DNA of 21,431 bases from a virus: positions 1 to 21,431 of IMG/VR virus record IMGVR_UViG_3300037493_002390, one strand, 5' to 3'. Position 1 is the stretch's first letter. Every line of letters begins with the position of its first letter. The notes under the pieces were generated by a model, which was not told the DNA's origin, made no database searches, and worked only from the letters and a program-made list of their open reading frames with translations. Shown here one piece after another: positions 12,086 to 19,579 of this stretch. A program made the translations under genes and the position numbers.

Positions 12086-12332
12086 AGCTGTATGTTTTAA
12101 GTTCTAAATCGTGCTTCAATCCTGTGGCTTTCTTAATTGCTTTTAGTTCGTTCGCTTGGCTGACATCAATCGCACTTTCTAACCGTTCTATTTCTTCGTT
12201 TTGTTGCTCGATTAGAATATCCCTTGCATCCATTTTAGCGTCAGTTTGCCCACCGCAATAGCTTAGACTGGCAAATAACAATATCAAAAGAAACATGGCG
12301 TAAATTGCCACTATCCAAGGGTGCTCTTTCAT
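11988..12332 (-). CDS. N-terminally anchored coiled-coil protein, i-spanin-like candidate (114 aa)
   Basis: The first 27 residues (MKEHPWIVAIYAMFLLILLF then ASLSYCG) form a signal anchor; LSYC is not a good lipobox because Tyr precedes Cys. A coiled coil follows (ILIEQQNEEIERLESAI), then a short C-terminal domain. This is the architecture of Rz-type inner-membrane spanins. It overlaps the endolysin by 4 nt (ATGA) and the next gene by 98 nt, like Rz/Rz1 pairs. The role is inferred from place and topology. Confidence 0.5.
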   Translation of the reverse strand: MKEHPWIVAIYAMFLLILLFASLSYCGGQTDAKMDARDILIEQQNEEIERLESAIDVSQANELKAIKKATGLKHDLELKTYSYDSLRKVKPKVIYRNLNVSDDSLTTIWASQIR

Positions 12333-12793
12333 TGCTTATTTCTGTAATGTGTTTTACCGCCAATCTTAACGGCTTCTAAAACTTGTTTGCGATTAACTCC
12401 GTTTGCCCTCAAAGAAACGTGAACCCATGCAGGTTCGTTGCTGTCTCCGAACTCCCAAATCAACTGGTCAAATTCTAAGTCGCTTTTAATAAATTCAAAG
12501 ATTTGTTTGTTCGTTACTCCACCGAAAATGTCAGCATCAATATCAATGGCGCAACCGTTACAATGGTCACTATTAATTGAACCGCCTATCGCTTTGTTTA
12601 TTTCTTTGGAGCGAAAAAAAGAACTAATCCCAATCGGTTTGCCAAAGTGCTCACGAACTTTATCAAATACATTTGTCGCTACGTTCTTCATGGCTACCAA
12701 CTGCCCATCATCTGGGATGTTGTTAATCTGTTTGCGAATAGCGTAATCGCTTTTCGTTGCTTCTTTTAGGCTTACATATTTGCTTATCTGCAT
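12329..12793 (-). CDS. Peptidase M15-like endolysin (154 aa)
   Basis: The zinc peptidase motif set is visible: GISSFFRSKEINKAIGG (about 55-71), SDHCNGCAIDID (about 75-86, with the H-x(6)-D zinc ligands) and AWVHVSL (about 122-128, the third histidine ligand). This matches the D-Ala-D-Ala carboxypeptidase fold used by many Bacteroidota phages to cut cell-wall cross-links. It has no signal peptide or cell-wall-binding domain, so it needs the holin immediately upstream (2-nt gap) for export. Confidence 0.88.
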   Translation of the reverse strand: MQISKYVSLKEATKSDYAIRKQINNIPDDGQLVAMKNVATNVFDKVREHFGKPIGISSFFRSKEINKAIGGSINSDHCNGCAIDIDADIFGGVTNKQIFEFIKSDLEFDQLIWEFGDSNEPAWVHVSLRANGVNRKQVLEAVKIGGKTHYRNKQ

Positions 12794-12795
12794 AG

Positions 12796-13191
12796 CTATT
12801 CTGATTTGCGTTCTAGCATATTAATTAAAGGCTTTAGAATGTCCAAGTTAGTAACGCCCTTTATATTCTCTCTCACGCTTTGCAATTCACTTACCGCAAT
12901 AATAGCCACAACCGCTTTGACCATAAAGTCAGCATCGCCATAATAACCGCCAATCACGTGAGAAATCAGTATGGCTAAAAAGTAAGATAGCACCGCATAA
13001 AACTTTCTAATCATTTTATTGGATGTAATTAAATCGCCCTTTGTCTTTGCCGACATAATGCCTGTAATAAAGTCAATAACGCTAATTGCAACAACTAAAA
13101 ACAATGTTGATTGTAATGGTGCTAAATAAGTCAATACTGCTGCTAAAGCCAGTCCACCGTATTTTGAAGAAAGTAGTTTGTAATCTATCAT
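12796..13191 (-). CDS. Phage holin family protein (131 aa)
   Basis: It carries three to four hydrophobic segments: about 11-38 (GLALAAVLTYLAPL and TLFLVVAISVIDFITG), 66-82 (FYAVLSYFLAILISHVIGG) and 90-105 (MVKAVVAIIAVSEL). The D-F-I-T-G-I-M-S-A-K loop and the final ENIKGVTN segment match the phage_holin_4-type family. It forms membrane holes to release the endolysin encoded next. It is coupled by ATGA to the gene before it. Confidence 0.82.
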   Translation of the reverse strand: MIDYKLLSSKYGGLALAAVLTYLAPLQSTLFLVVAISVIDFITGIMSAKTKGDLITSNKMIRKFYAVLSYFLAILISHVIGGYYGDADFMVKAVVAIIAVSELQSVRENIKGVTNLDILKPLINMLERKSE

Positions 13192-13592
13192 AAGTTATCT
13201 ACGAATGTTTGAGGGTCAATAAAGTTTTCTTCTGTTACCGTTTCGCTGTATGCTTTAATAGCATCCCATCCATTCCACCAATAGTTAATAATCAAAATCG
13301 CTTCATCAAAATATTCATTTTCGCTATCTGCTAAAACTGCGTTCAATTCCCACTCAGCTACATAATCCGCATTAAATAATCTGCGTTTAAATTCTTCCTC
13401 ATGCAAAGCGTTTATTTCTGCAATGTGCGCTTCTTTGTTCCATACTTGCAAACTAGCTAAATAATCAATTTGCTCTTGTGCTGTTTCAAAATAAATAAAG
13501 TTAGTGCCATCAAATAGGCTACCAACAAAACTACTCGGTATTGTTTCGGGAGCAAATCCACCATTCGTTTCTATTGCTGTTACTACTATCAT
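13188..13592 (-). CDS. Hypothetical protein after the tail fibre, possible fibre chaperone (134 aa)
   Basis: Not recognised firmly. The protein has a beta-rich first part (MIVVTAIETNGGFAPETIPS, SLFDGTNFIYFETAQEQIDY) and a helical acidic second part with many Glu, Trp and Asp residues (WNKEAHIAEINAL, YFDEAILIINYWW). ATGA overlaps on both sides couple it to the fibre and holin genes. This slot commonly holds a tail-fibre assembly protein, so that is the inferred role. Confidence 0.5.
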   Translation of the reverse strand: MIVVTAIETNGGFAPETIPSSFVGSLFDGTNFIYFETAQEQIDYLASLQVWNKEAHIAEINALHEEEFKRRLFNADYVAEWELNAVLADSENEYFDEAILIINYWWNGWDAIKAYSETVTEENFIDPQTFVDNL

Positions 13593-15856
13593 AGTTTCTC
13601 AAATATTTCGATGTAAGTTCTTGCCGCTATTACTGAATTACTTTGTAAATTCGTACCACTTGCAAATCTAAATTGAACCGTCCCTGCTGTTGACGATGTT
13701 GTTATATTGCCACTCACAATTAAATCACTTGCTGAAGCCGCTATTCTGTTTGATGCCGTTGTTTGCAATGCACCATCTACTGACGCTTCTTGTGTCATAG
13801 TTGTAGCACTACCTCTACCACTTAGAAAAATAATACTAGTCGCTCCTGTTGGCAATGTTGCTCCTATTCGTACACCACCTGCCGCACCAGCTGCCGATGT
13901 CACAGCAATTACTCCACGAACTATGTATGTTTTATTTGCCGCTAATGTTGCAGTCACTAACCCTGTTATGTTTGCTGCTGCGTTTGATGTTGTTGTCTGA
14001 TCTGATGCAATAAATATCCTTGCTACTAAAACAGAATTAATGTAAGGCGCATTATAGTAATGATTTGCATTTGTGCTTACTGCGCTTTGTTTATTCGCCA
14101 CATCTTCGGGCGTAAAACCTAAAGCGTTTTGTTTCCCATCAAATGTTGACCAATCGGCTGAACTTAATGCACCTCTATTTACTGCACTTGCAGTAGGCAA
14201 ATTAAATGTATGCGTTGCTGTTGCTGAATTAATCGCAAAATCAGTTCCACTTGTACCAACTGCGAAGTTTTGAACTTGGTCAGTCAGTCCGTTTAAAGCC
14301 GTTAAGCCTGTTGAAAATGTAGTGATAACTTGGCTAAGATGATTATCTTCTGTGTGAAGTTTAATCGTGCGACCGCTATTGTTTACATATATCCTAACTG
14401 CCAATCTATCGGTTGCTAATAGTGCTGTTTGCGGAACTGCTAAAGCACTCACATATAAATCTATTGCAGTACCGTTGGTGATACCTTCGGGAGTAGCCGA
14501 GTTAGATGCAATTAAAGATAGTGTTGCTCCGTTCCACTTGTATAGTTCAAGATAAAAAGATGGCGAACCACCGCCACTCGATGCGCTGAAATATGTTTCG
14601 AAGTTCCAATTTCCTGCGGGTATCTCTAGTAAGTTTGGAACATTTGCATCTGTGATAAAAGATTGAATATATCCGTTAGTGTTTATAGTAAAGTCAGTCC
14701 CTGCACCTAAGATAGGTGTCCTATCCATTTCTTTGAAAGCTACACCGCCAAATGTACCTTGACTTACTGAACCGTTCAAATAAAATGATTGCGAAGCTCC
14801 ACCACCTGTTGAATTAGGAAAGTTAGCTAATGTTCCATCGCCTCTAACATATTGACTAACTAACCCTGCACCTGTAACCGCTATATCTCCACTTGAAGTT
14901 ATAGGGCTATTTGAAACGGTAAATGCGCTTGGCATTGTTAACCCTACCGATGTTACTGTGCCATTTGTAATTTCATCCGTTGTGGCAATGGTGTAACTCC
15001 CTGCCGCTTTATTCGGGAACTCTAATATAATCCCAGTAGTAGTTGCGGCTGTGTTTTTTAAATTGCTTTCGTGTGTTCCGTTTCCTAAACCTAAAGAACC
15101 ATCCGAAGCAATATAGGCGTAAGTGTCATTTGTATCATTTGCCGTTCCCACATAGCTATCTGCGACTTCGCTATAAATCCCTGCCGTATCGCCTACGGTT
15201 ATAAAATTAGTTGTTATACTTCCTTCGTCTGTAACTTGTTGAAGTGTTGGAACACTAGAAACTTGCAACGCCCAAACTGCCGCACTTGCTGTAGCATCAC
15301 TACAAACATACACATCACCGTTGTCTAAAATCCAACGTGAACCAATTACAAAGCCTTTAGTATCGTCATCGTTTGCCGTTGGTGTAAATGTGAAGTTATG
15401 GCTCACTTCTCGAATGGTGAACCCATCTTGTTGCATGGTGTATAAACGCCCTGCTTCCCACTTCAATTCGTAATCCAATGAACAAACTAGCGCAACTCCT
15501 TTTGCGCCACCGTTCCCTGCATCGGTTAAGCCCTTTCTTACTCGAGAACCGTTGTCGAAAAATATCTCATCCCCATCGCTGACAAATATATCTTCACCTC
15601 CTGTAGTGTTGCCCTCTACCAATACTTCGTTTAGTGTTTGATTTCCACCTCCACCGCCTTGCACCTGCACCCAATCGCCTTGCTCGTTTAGAAAGTAATC
15701 CGCTTCGCCACTTTCGCTAATACCTAAACAATCCCTAACCTCTTCGCAAATGTTACTAGGTAATTGAGTAGCTGGGAACGTCAAAACAAGTGAAACGCTT
15801 TTTGTTTCCGCTTGTATAGTTGTTGCGCTAAAGGTGCAAACTATGTCAATTATCAT
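13589..15856 (-). CDS. Tail fibre / receptor-binding protein (755 aa)
   Basis: A long Gly/Ser/Thr/Ala-rich chain with fibre repeats. GTVTSVGLTMPSAFTVSNSP, then SGDIAVTGAG and YVRGDGTLANFP, is a repeat frequent in fibres of Bacteroidota phages. NRGALSSADWSTFDGKQNAL followed by GFTPEDVANKQ is a second such motif. A poly-Gly (VQGGGGGNQ) hinge follows the N-terminal attachment part, and the last 150 residues look like a compact beta-rich knob, the likely receptor-binding head. It overlaps the BppU-like gene by 11 nt. The knob would decide the host range. Confidence 0.82.
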   Translation of the reverse strand: MIIDIVCTFSATTIQAETKSVSLVLTFPATQLPSNICEEVRDCLGISESGEADYFLNEQGDWVQVQGGGGGNQTLNEVLVEGNTTGGEDIFVSDGDEIFFDNGSRVRKGLTDAGNGGAKGVALVCSLDYELKWEAGRLYTMQQDGFTIREVSHNFTFTPTANDDDTKGFVIGSRWILDNGDVYVCSDATASAAVWALQVSSVPTLQQVTDEGSITTNFITVGDTAGIYSEVADSYVGTANDTNDTYAYIASDGSLGLGNGTHESNLKNTAATTTGIILEFPNKAAGSYTIATTDEITNGTVTSVGLTMPSAFTVSNSPITSSGDIAVTGAGLVSQYVRGDGTLANFPNSTGGGASQSFYLNGSVSQGTFGGVAFKEMDRTPILGAGTDFTINTNGYIQSFITDANVPNLLEIPAGNWNFETYFSASSGGGSPSFYLELYKWNGATLSLIASNSATPEGITNGTAIDLYVSALAVPQTALLATDRLAVRIYVNNSGRTIKLHTEDNHLSQVITTFSTGLTALNGLTDQVQNFAVGTSGTDFAINSATATHTFNLPTASAVNRGALSSADWSTFDGKQNALGFTPEDVANKQSAVSTNANHYYNAPYINSVLVARIFIASDQTTTSNAAANITGLVTATLAANKTYIVRGVIAVTSAAGAAGGVRIGATLPTGATSIIFLSGRGSATTMTQEASVDGALQTTASNRIAASASDLIVSGNITTSSTAGTVQFRFASGTNLQSNSVIAARTYIEIFEKL

Positions 15857-16205
15857 TGCTAACCGAATTTACTACATCACATAATACAATGTCGGTTATT
15901 TTGTTGACCTTAAATCCTGCGTCAAAGTCAGCATCATCTACTTTCGCCACTACTTCAGCATACACACGCCCTGCGATAAAATTAGAACTTGCACCCAAAA
16001 CAATCGCTTTGACTTTACCCAATAAACTACTCACAACTTCCATTTCATTTAGTGCTATTTCAACTAAAATATTTTCACGCCTTTGATAAAGGTATAGAAT
16101 AACATCCTCGCAGTTGCTTATTTGGATAGGTTCGCCATCTTCACCAATTAACTGAATGTTAATGGTCAAGTCTTCACCTTGCACTAATTGTTTTACTGCT
16201 CCCAT
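15846..16205 (-). CDS. BppU-like baseplate/upper-fibre protein (119 aa)
   Basis: LVQGEDLTINIQLIGEDGEPI (about 7-27) then CEDVILYLYQ and GKVKAIVLGASSNFIAGRVYAEVV match the all-beta pattern of BppU N-terminal/immunoglobulin-like baseplate domains. At 119 residues it is a single domain without a helical shaft. It probably joins the fibre encoded next to the tail. It starts 13 nt inside the upstream gene. Confidence 0.55.
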   Translation of the reverse strand: MGAVKQLVQGEDLTINIQLIGEDGEPIQISNCEDVILYLYQRRENILVEIALNEMEVVSSLLGKVKAIVLGASSNFIAGRVYAEVVAKVDDADFDAGFKVNKITDIVLCDVVNSVSNDN

Positions 16206-16882
16206 ATTATGCGTCTATTGTTTTCGTCAAAGTAATATTTTCTATTCTTCACACCTGCACCAATAATGCTGAATGGCAATTTGGTTTTCACTTGTTTGCA
16301 AAGCGTTTCACGCTCATAAACCACACCGTCAAGTGTCCAATTAACATCGTTTAAATAGTTAATCATTTCGTTTGCGTATGCGCTTGTCTGACCTGCTATT
16401 GAATTAAGCAACTCCGCACGTCTTTTGTCGCTTACTTGTCCGAACCCCTCTTGTTGAAACTGCTCTAAACCCCATTGCGTACCATGCAAACCTAAGTAAG
16501 GCATATATCGCTTCATGGTGCAACCTGCTAACCAACGCTTGACAAATACATTGTAGAAGTTCATCAACTCATAATCGCCCCAGTCTGCACTCGGTGGTGC
16601 TTCATTTACTGCGATGTTATCTAATGCGATGTAATAAACGCCATTGTAAAAAACTTTATCACCCTCAACATACGTTCTATTCGTTCTGTATTGCTGTGGG
16701 TTCGCTAGTATAGCGTTATTGATATCTTCAATTAATTCTTTCGGGAGTTCGTTCTTAACGTCCAACGTCTGCGCTAATATCACTTGCTGTTCTATCTGTG
16801 CTGTTGGTGTATTCGGGCTTAACACCGCAAAGAACGGTGTAATATCCACTACGCTTATCCATGCTTTATTATTCGGGAACAT
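16193..16882 (-). CDS. Probable head-tail connector or structural protein (229 aa)
   Basis: The ATG at 16882 overlaps the portal by 14 nt; an ATG 12 codons upstream (16918) would overlap by 50 nt. The N-terminal FPNNKAWISVVDITPFFAVL and the helical rest resemble a DUF6712-like family found beside portals in Bacteroidota phages, recalled without a search. Residues about 60-90 (NRTYVEGDKVFYNGVYYIAL) look like a small carbohydrate-binding (CBM5/12-type) insert with conserved Y-x-x-G-D-x-V-x-Y-x-G-x-x-Y. It is placed directly after the portal, which supports an adaptor role. Confidence 0.5.
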   Translation of the reverse strand: MFPNNKAWISVVDITPFFAVLSPNTPTAQIEQQVILAQTLDVKNELPKELIEDINNAILANPQQYRTNRTYVEGDKVFYNGVYYIALDNIAVNEAPPSADWGDYELMNFYNVFVKRWLAGCTMKRYMPYLGLHGTQWGLEQFQQEGFGQVSDKRRAELLNSIAGQTSAYANEMINYLNDVNWTLDGVVYERETLCKQVKTKLPFSIIGAGVKNRKYYFDENNRRIIWEQ

Positions 16883-18131
16883 CAGTAACTGGTTTAGTAG
16901 GTTCGGCAATAATTCCAAATGCGCTCAATAATTTATCTTGTGGTATCAAGTCAATTAACTTAGTAGCTAACAATGGAGAAAGGCTGTTTAGTGTGCTTAA
17001 TATTCTATCGCCCTCACTTGGGATATTAACTTCAACACCAAACTCTGAAATCGTCCAATCAATAGTCTTACCATAAAGCGAAGTGAACGCAGTTGTAATC
17101 ATTCTTTGAACTGGGTTAACTGCATTTCTTAATTCTCCTCGTGCTTGTTCTATGGCATCTTTGTTGCCTAATACTGCTGCCTCTGCATACCCTAACAAAA
17201 CTGGATGCACACCCCACAAACGGCAAATAGAACGCTCGATAATGTCACGCTTAGTGTTTGATGCTTCTAGTATTGGTTTTGGGTCTGTTGCTGTGTACGT
17301 TGGTGCTTGTTCGGGTGTTTCAACAAAGTGCGCCAATACTCCAAAACGTGAAGTCAATCCATCTTTATTTTTCTGCAACCCTGTGAACTGCGTCATTGCT
17401 TCTTCCACACGCTGACGGTCTGTTAATCCATCTTGCCCCTCCGTTGTTTCATTTACTCCGCTAAAGGTCATGATACCACCCAAAACAAAGCCATTCAATA
17501 CCGCTTCGTAATCCATCTTACTTAACTCGCTTGACGTTTTCAAGTCTTCAAATGCGGCTAAATAGTCGGGGATTGCATAGTGTCCACTATCAAAAGGATT
17601 GCCATTGTAAATGTAAAGGATTTCACCACGTCCACCGAAGTGGTTTACGTTGTTATCCATCGCCTCAAAAGAAGCTACTTCGCCTTGAAAATCTTGCAAC
17701 TCAACCCACGCTTTCTTTTCGTATTTATCTTCACCGATAGTTGGATTATAAAACCAAGTTCCATTTATTCCACGTCTGAATTTCTGCGTTGGCATTACTT
17801 CAATTCTGCCCACTCGTCCATTGCCTAATCTTGATACGTGAATAACTGCGCTCCAAAAGTAACTGAATGATATTGCTAAAATTCCCAACACTTCATCCGC
17901 TGTTTGCTTTGAGTTCACTTTGAACCCAGATGCAACTGGTGAAACAAATCCATCCGCTTGGATGTACTCAGCATATTTCTTTGCGGCTTTCTTAGCCACG
18001 CCACTATTGTTAATTGCCTCGATTAATTCTAAAGGCAAGTTGTCATTCCATCCATAACGAAAATAGCCATCACCTTTCTTTTCAGTAGTGACTGGCAAAA
18101 TGTTTTTGAATGTTCTTGTATGTTTGCTCAT
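16869..18131 (-). CDS. Phage portal protein (420 aa)
   Basis: The length and layout fit small portals: an N-terminal NLPLELIEAINNSGVAKKAA region, a wing with VGRIEVMPTQKFRRG, and the helical stem/clip SNTKRDIIERSICRLWGVHP, LLGYAEAAVLGNKDAIEQAR and NAVNPVQRMI. The portal forms the dodecameric DNA entry ring of the capsid and docks the terminase. The start shares 4 nt (ATGA) with the GT25 frame upstream, so portal translation is coupled to the glycosyltransferase cassette rather than to terminase. No terminase or capsid gene flanks it, an unusual order. Confidence 0.85.
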   Translation of the reverse strand: MSKHTRTFKNILPVTTEKKGDGYFRYGWNDNLPLELIEAINNSGVAKKAAKKYAEYIQADGFVSPVASGFKVNSKQTADEVLGILAISFSYFWSAVIHVSRLGNGRVGRIEVMPTQKFRRGINGTWFYNPTIGEDKYEKKAWVELQDFQGEVASFEAMDNNVNHFGGRGEILYIYNGNPFDSGHYAIPDYLAAFEDLKTSSELSKMDYEAVLNGFVLGGIMTFSGVNETTEGQDGLTDRQRVEEAMTQFTGLQKNKDGLTSRFGVLAHFVETPEQAPTYTATDPKPILEASNTKRDIIERSICRLWGVHPVLLGYAEAAVLGNKDAIEQARGELRNAVNPVQRMITTAFTSLYGKTIDWTISEFGVEVNIPSEGDRILSTLNSLSPLLATKLIDLIPQDKLLSAFGIIAEPTKPVTDVPE

Positions 18132-18775
18132 TGTATGCCTTTATAATTAACCTCGATTTCTTTGATAGTGCTAAACCCTTTTGGATGTATCACTAACCCT
18201 TCGTTTGGCTTAATGCAAAGTTGCACTTTTTGATAGTCAATATAGTGACCATCTACTATTTTTTTAGGACACGAAAGGATTTCTATTAAATTGTTGTACG
18301 CTCTCTTGTGTACGATGTACGCAAACGCTCCCCATGTTTGGTTTTGTTGTGTAAAATATTGATTAAAATAAAAAGGATTACGCCCAAACGAACCGCCCAA
18401 ATAAAGGATGTGCCAATCTTTTGGCAACTGGTTCAAATACTTTTCAAACTTAGGCTTAAAATCTTTTACGAAAGTTATATCATCCTCGAAAATAGCAATG
18501 CACTCATAGTCTCTTTCTTTGGCTAACTTAATAGCGTTTAAGTGGCTTTGAATACAAGCATATTCGTTATTCGTTACACCTTGTATCGGTGAAACTATTT
18601 CCTTACCATCAACGGCAATTAGTCTTTCGACTTGAAGGGTCTTCCCCTTTTCTTTGGCTGTGGAATAGAAACATCCTCTAGCCTCTTGTTTGGCACTAAC
18701 GGTAAATCGCTCTCGTCTGTCGACACTTCGTTCAAGGTTGATAAAGACGCTGGGAACTGGGATGTTGATAGGCTT
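18128..18775 (-). CDS. GT25-family glycosyltransferase domain lacking its own start; read by -1 frameshift
   Basis: The frame is open from 18805 to the stop at 18128-18130 (225 codons) with no ATG or GTG; the first TTG (18436) would delete half the domain. Coding signal begins with PSVFINLERSVDRRERF, then RLIAVDGKEIVSPIQG, CIQSHLNAIKLAKERDY, CIAIFEDDI (the acidic GT25 motif) and LPKDWHILYLGGSFG: a whole LPS-type GT25 domain. It can be reached from the ATG at 18954 by a -1 slip at A9 (18774-18782), giving about 275 residues (60 from the zero frame, 215 from this one). Alternatives are a homopolymer sequencing error, phase variation or a broken gene. The portal start overlaps its stop. Confidence 0.7.
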   Translation of the reverse strand, partial: KPINIPVPSVFINLERSVDRRERFTVSAKQEARGCFYSTAKEKGKTLQVERLIAVDGKEIVSPIQGVTNNEYACIQSHLNAIKLAKERDYECIAIFEDDITFVKDFKPKFEKYLNQLPKDWHILYLGGSFGRNPFYFNQYFTQQNQTWGAFAYIVHKRAYNNLIEILSCPKKIVDGHYIDYQKVQLCIKPNEGLVIHPKGFSTIKEIEVNYKGIQ

Positions 18776-18954
18776 TTTTTTTGACCTTTTTCTTCGCCCA
18801 TAATGTCAAAGCAATGCGACTTGCCAAACTTGCAACACAAGTTGTAAAGTTCTTCGCTAATTTGAGTTTCTTTGTTGATAGACACTATTTGCGTTCCTGC
18901 TCGGAATACGATAGAACCAACGTCTTTTTTTAGTTTAAATTTTTGAGGTATCAT
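18619..18954 (-). CDS. Zero-frame protein with AT-hook-like tail (111 aa)
   Basis: The N-terminal 60 residues (MIPQKFKLKKDVGSIVFRAG and on to CKFGKSHCFDIMG) form a small domain of a kind seen in Bacteroidota phage genes of unknown role. The zero frame then continues for 51 residues, Ser/Thr-rich, and ends PKKRGRPFKSKD, an AT-hook-like basic tail. The last 156 nt are read in a second frame by the GT25 gene. If frameshifting occurs, this is the unshifted product and its N-terminal domain is shared. The start has a putative promoter upstream at 18974-19005. Confidence 0.6.
   Translation of the reverse strand: MIPQKFKLKKDVGSIVFRAGTQIVSINKETQISEELYNLCCKFGKSHCFDIMGEEKGQKKSLSTSQFPASLSTLNEVSTDESDLPLVPNKRLEDVSIPQPKKRGRPFKSKD
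18774..18782 (-). promoter_or_regulatory. A9 slippery site joining the 111-codon and GT25 frames
   Basis: Nine A in a row on the minus strand follow CAA of codon 58. Zero-frame codons are A AAA AAA AGC, so a -1 slip puts AAG CCT in the GT25 frame. A-rich heptamers of this kind drive -1 shifting in dnaX-type signals; long A-runs also allow transcriptional slippage. A clear stimulatory hairpin was not found by eye. Confidence 0.6.
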
Positions 18955-18970
18955 ATTTGGGTTTAATTGT

Positions 18971-19579
18971 TTACAAATCTACTTTAATTAGTTCTACACC
19001 ACAAATCTCCCCACGTTCAACTATCTTGTAGCGTAGGCTATTTAAGCCATCAAACTCCCATGTGTGCTGTGTTCTATTCAATCGCTCTTTATTCGCTTTG
19101 TATTCGCTTGTAATGGGTTGTTTTTCGTGTTTCAAAGACTTGTATCTATGTAACTCGAATTTGGTGCGGATGTTGTTTAGCTTTGTTCGGGTAAACAAGT
19201 CATCATCTTCGCCACCCCATCCCCAATAATTATTTGAAAAGCCGTTGCAAGTTAGAAACGCATCTTCTGTAAACGCTGTTACACCACCAAAACAAGTATC
19301 GTAAGGTACTTTATAGTTGAACTGCTCACATAAACCGCTAAAGTGGGCTGCTCCATAAATAGGCTGTGTGTAATGCGCTAGGCTTTCGGCTAATAAATCA
19401 ACATCATGGAAGCAAACCGTTTTATCATTGCACTCATTAAAGCCTATATTCAGCAACTTGCCACGATTAAATAGTTCGTTATTGGCTTGTTCGACTACTA
19501 AAATGTCAAACCCTTTGTAGTGTTCCACAAATTGTTTAAGGTGGTCAAGTCTGTTTCTGTATGGTACTATTAGCTTCAT
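18971..19579 (-). CDS. Beta-1,4-galactosyltransferase-like protein, GT7 family (202 aa)
   Basis: All hallmarks of the animal-type beta4GalT fold are present in order: VPYRNRLDHLKQF (5-17), FNRGKLLNIGF (38-48), FHDVDLL (57-63, the DxD metal site), FGGVTAF (97-103) and WGWGGEDDDL (119-128). Such enzymes move galactose or N-acetylgalactosamine from UDP-sugar to an acceptor sugar. It has no signal anchor, so it acts in the cytoplasm. It overlaps the GT-A gene before it by 4 nt. Likely acceptors are virion proteins, modified bases or host glycans; none is shown by sequence. Confidence 0.9.
   Translation of the reverse strand: MKLIVPYRNRLDHLKQFVEHYKGFDILVVEQANNELFNRGKLLNIGFNECNDKTVCFHDVDLLAESLAHYTQPIYGAAHFSGLCEQFNYKVPYDTCFGGVTAFTEDAFLTCNGFSNNYWGWGGEDDDLFTRTKLNNIRTKFELHRYKSLKHEKQPITSEYKANKERLNRTQHTWEFDGLNSLRYKIVERGEICGVELIKVDL
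18974..19005 (-). promoter_or_regulatory. Promoter-like pair inside the end of the GT7 gene
   Basis: TTTG (19002-19005), a 20-bp spacer and TAGATTTG (18974-18981) match the consensus in full on the minus strand. It would start transcription about 10-15 nt upstream of the ATG at 18954. It lies in coding sequence, so chance cannot be ruled out. Confidence 0.45.

Noticed and set aside
13707-14000. Long plus-strand frames opposite the tail fibre
   Set aside because: They are shadows of the fibre's Ala/Thr/Gly-rich codons and have no leader or family motif.
18128-18436. A 102-codon frame from a TTG as a complete gene
   Set aside because: It starts in the middle of the GT25 domain, after the acidic motif; clear GT25 coding sequence continues upstream in the same frame.
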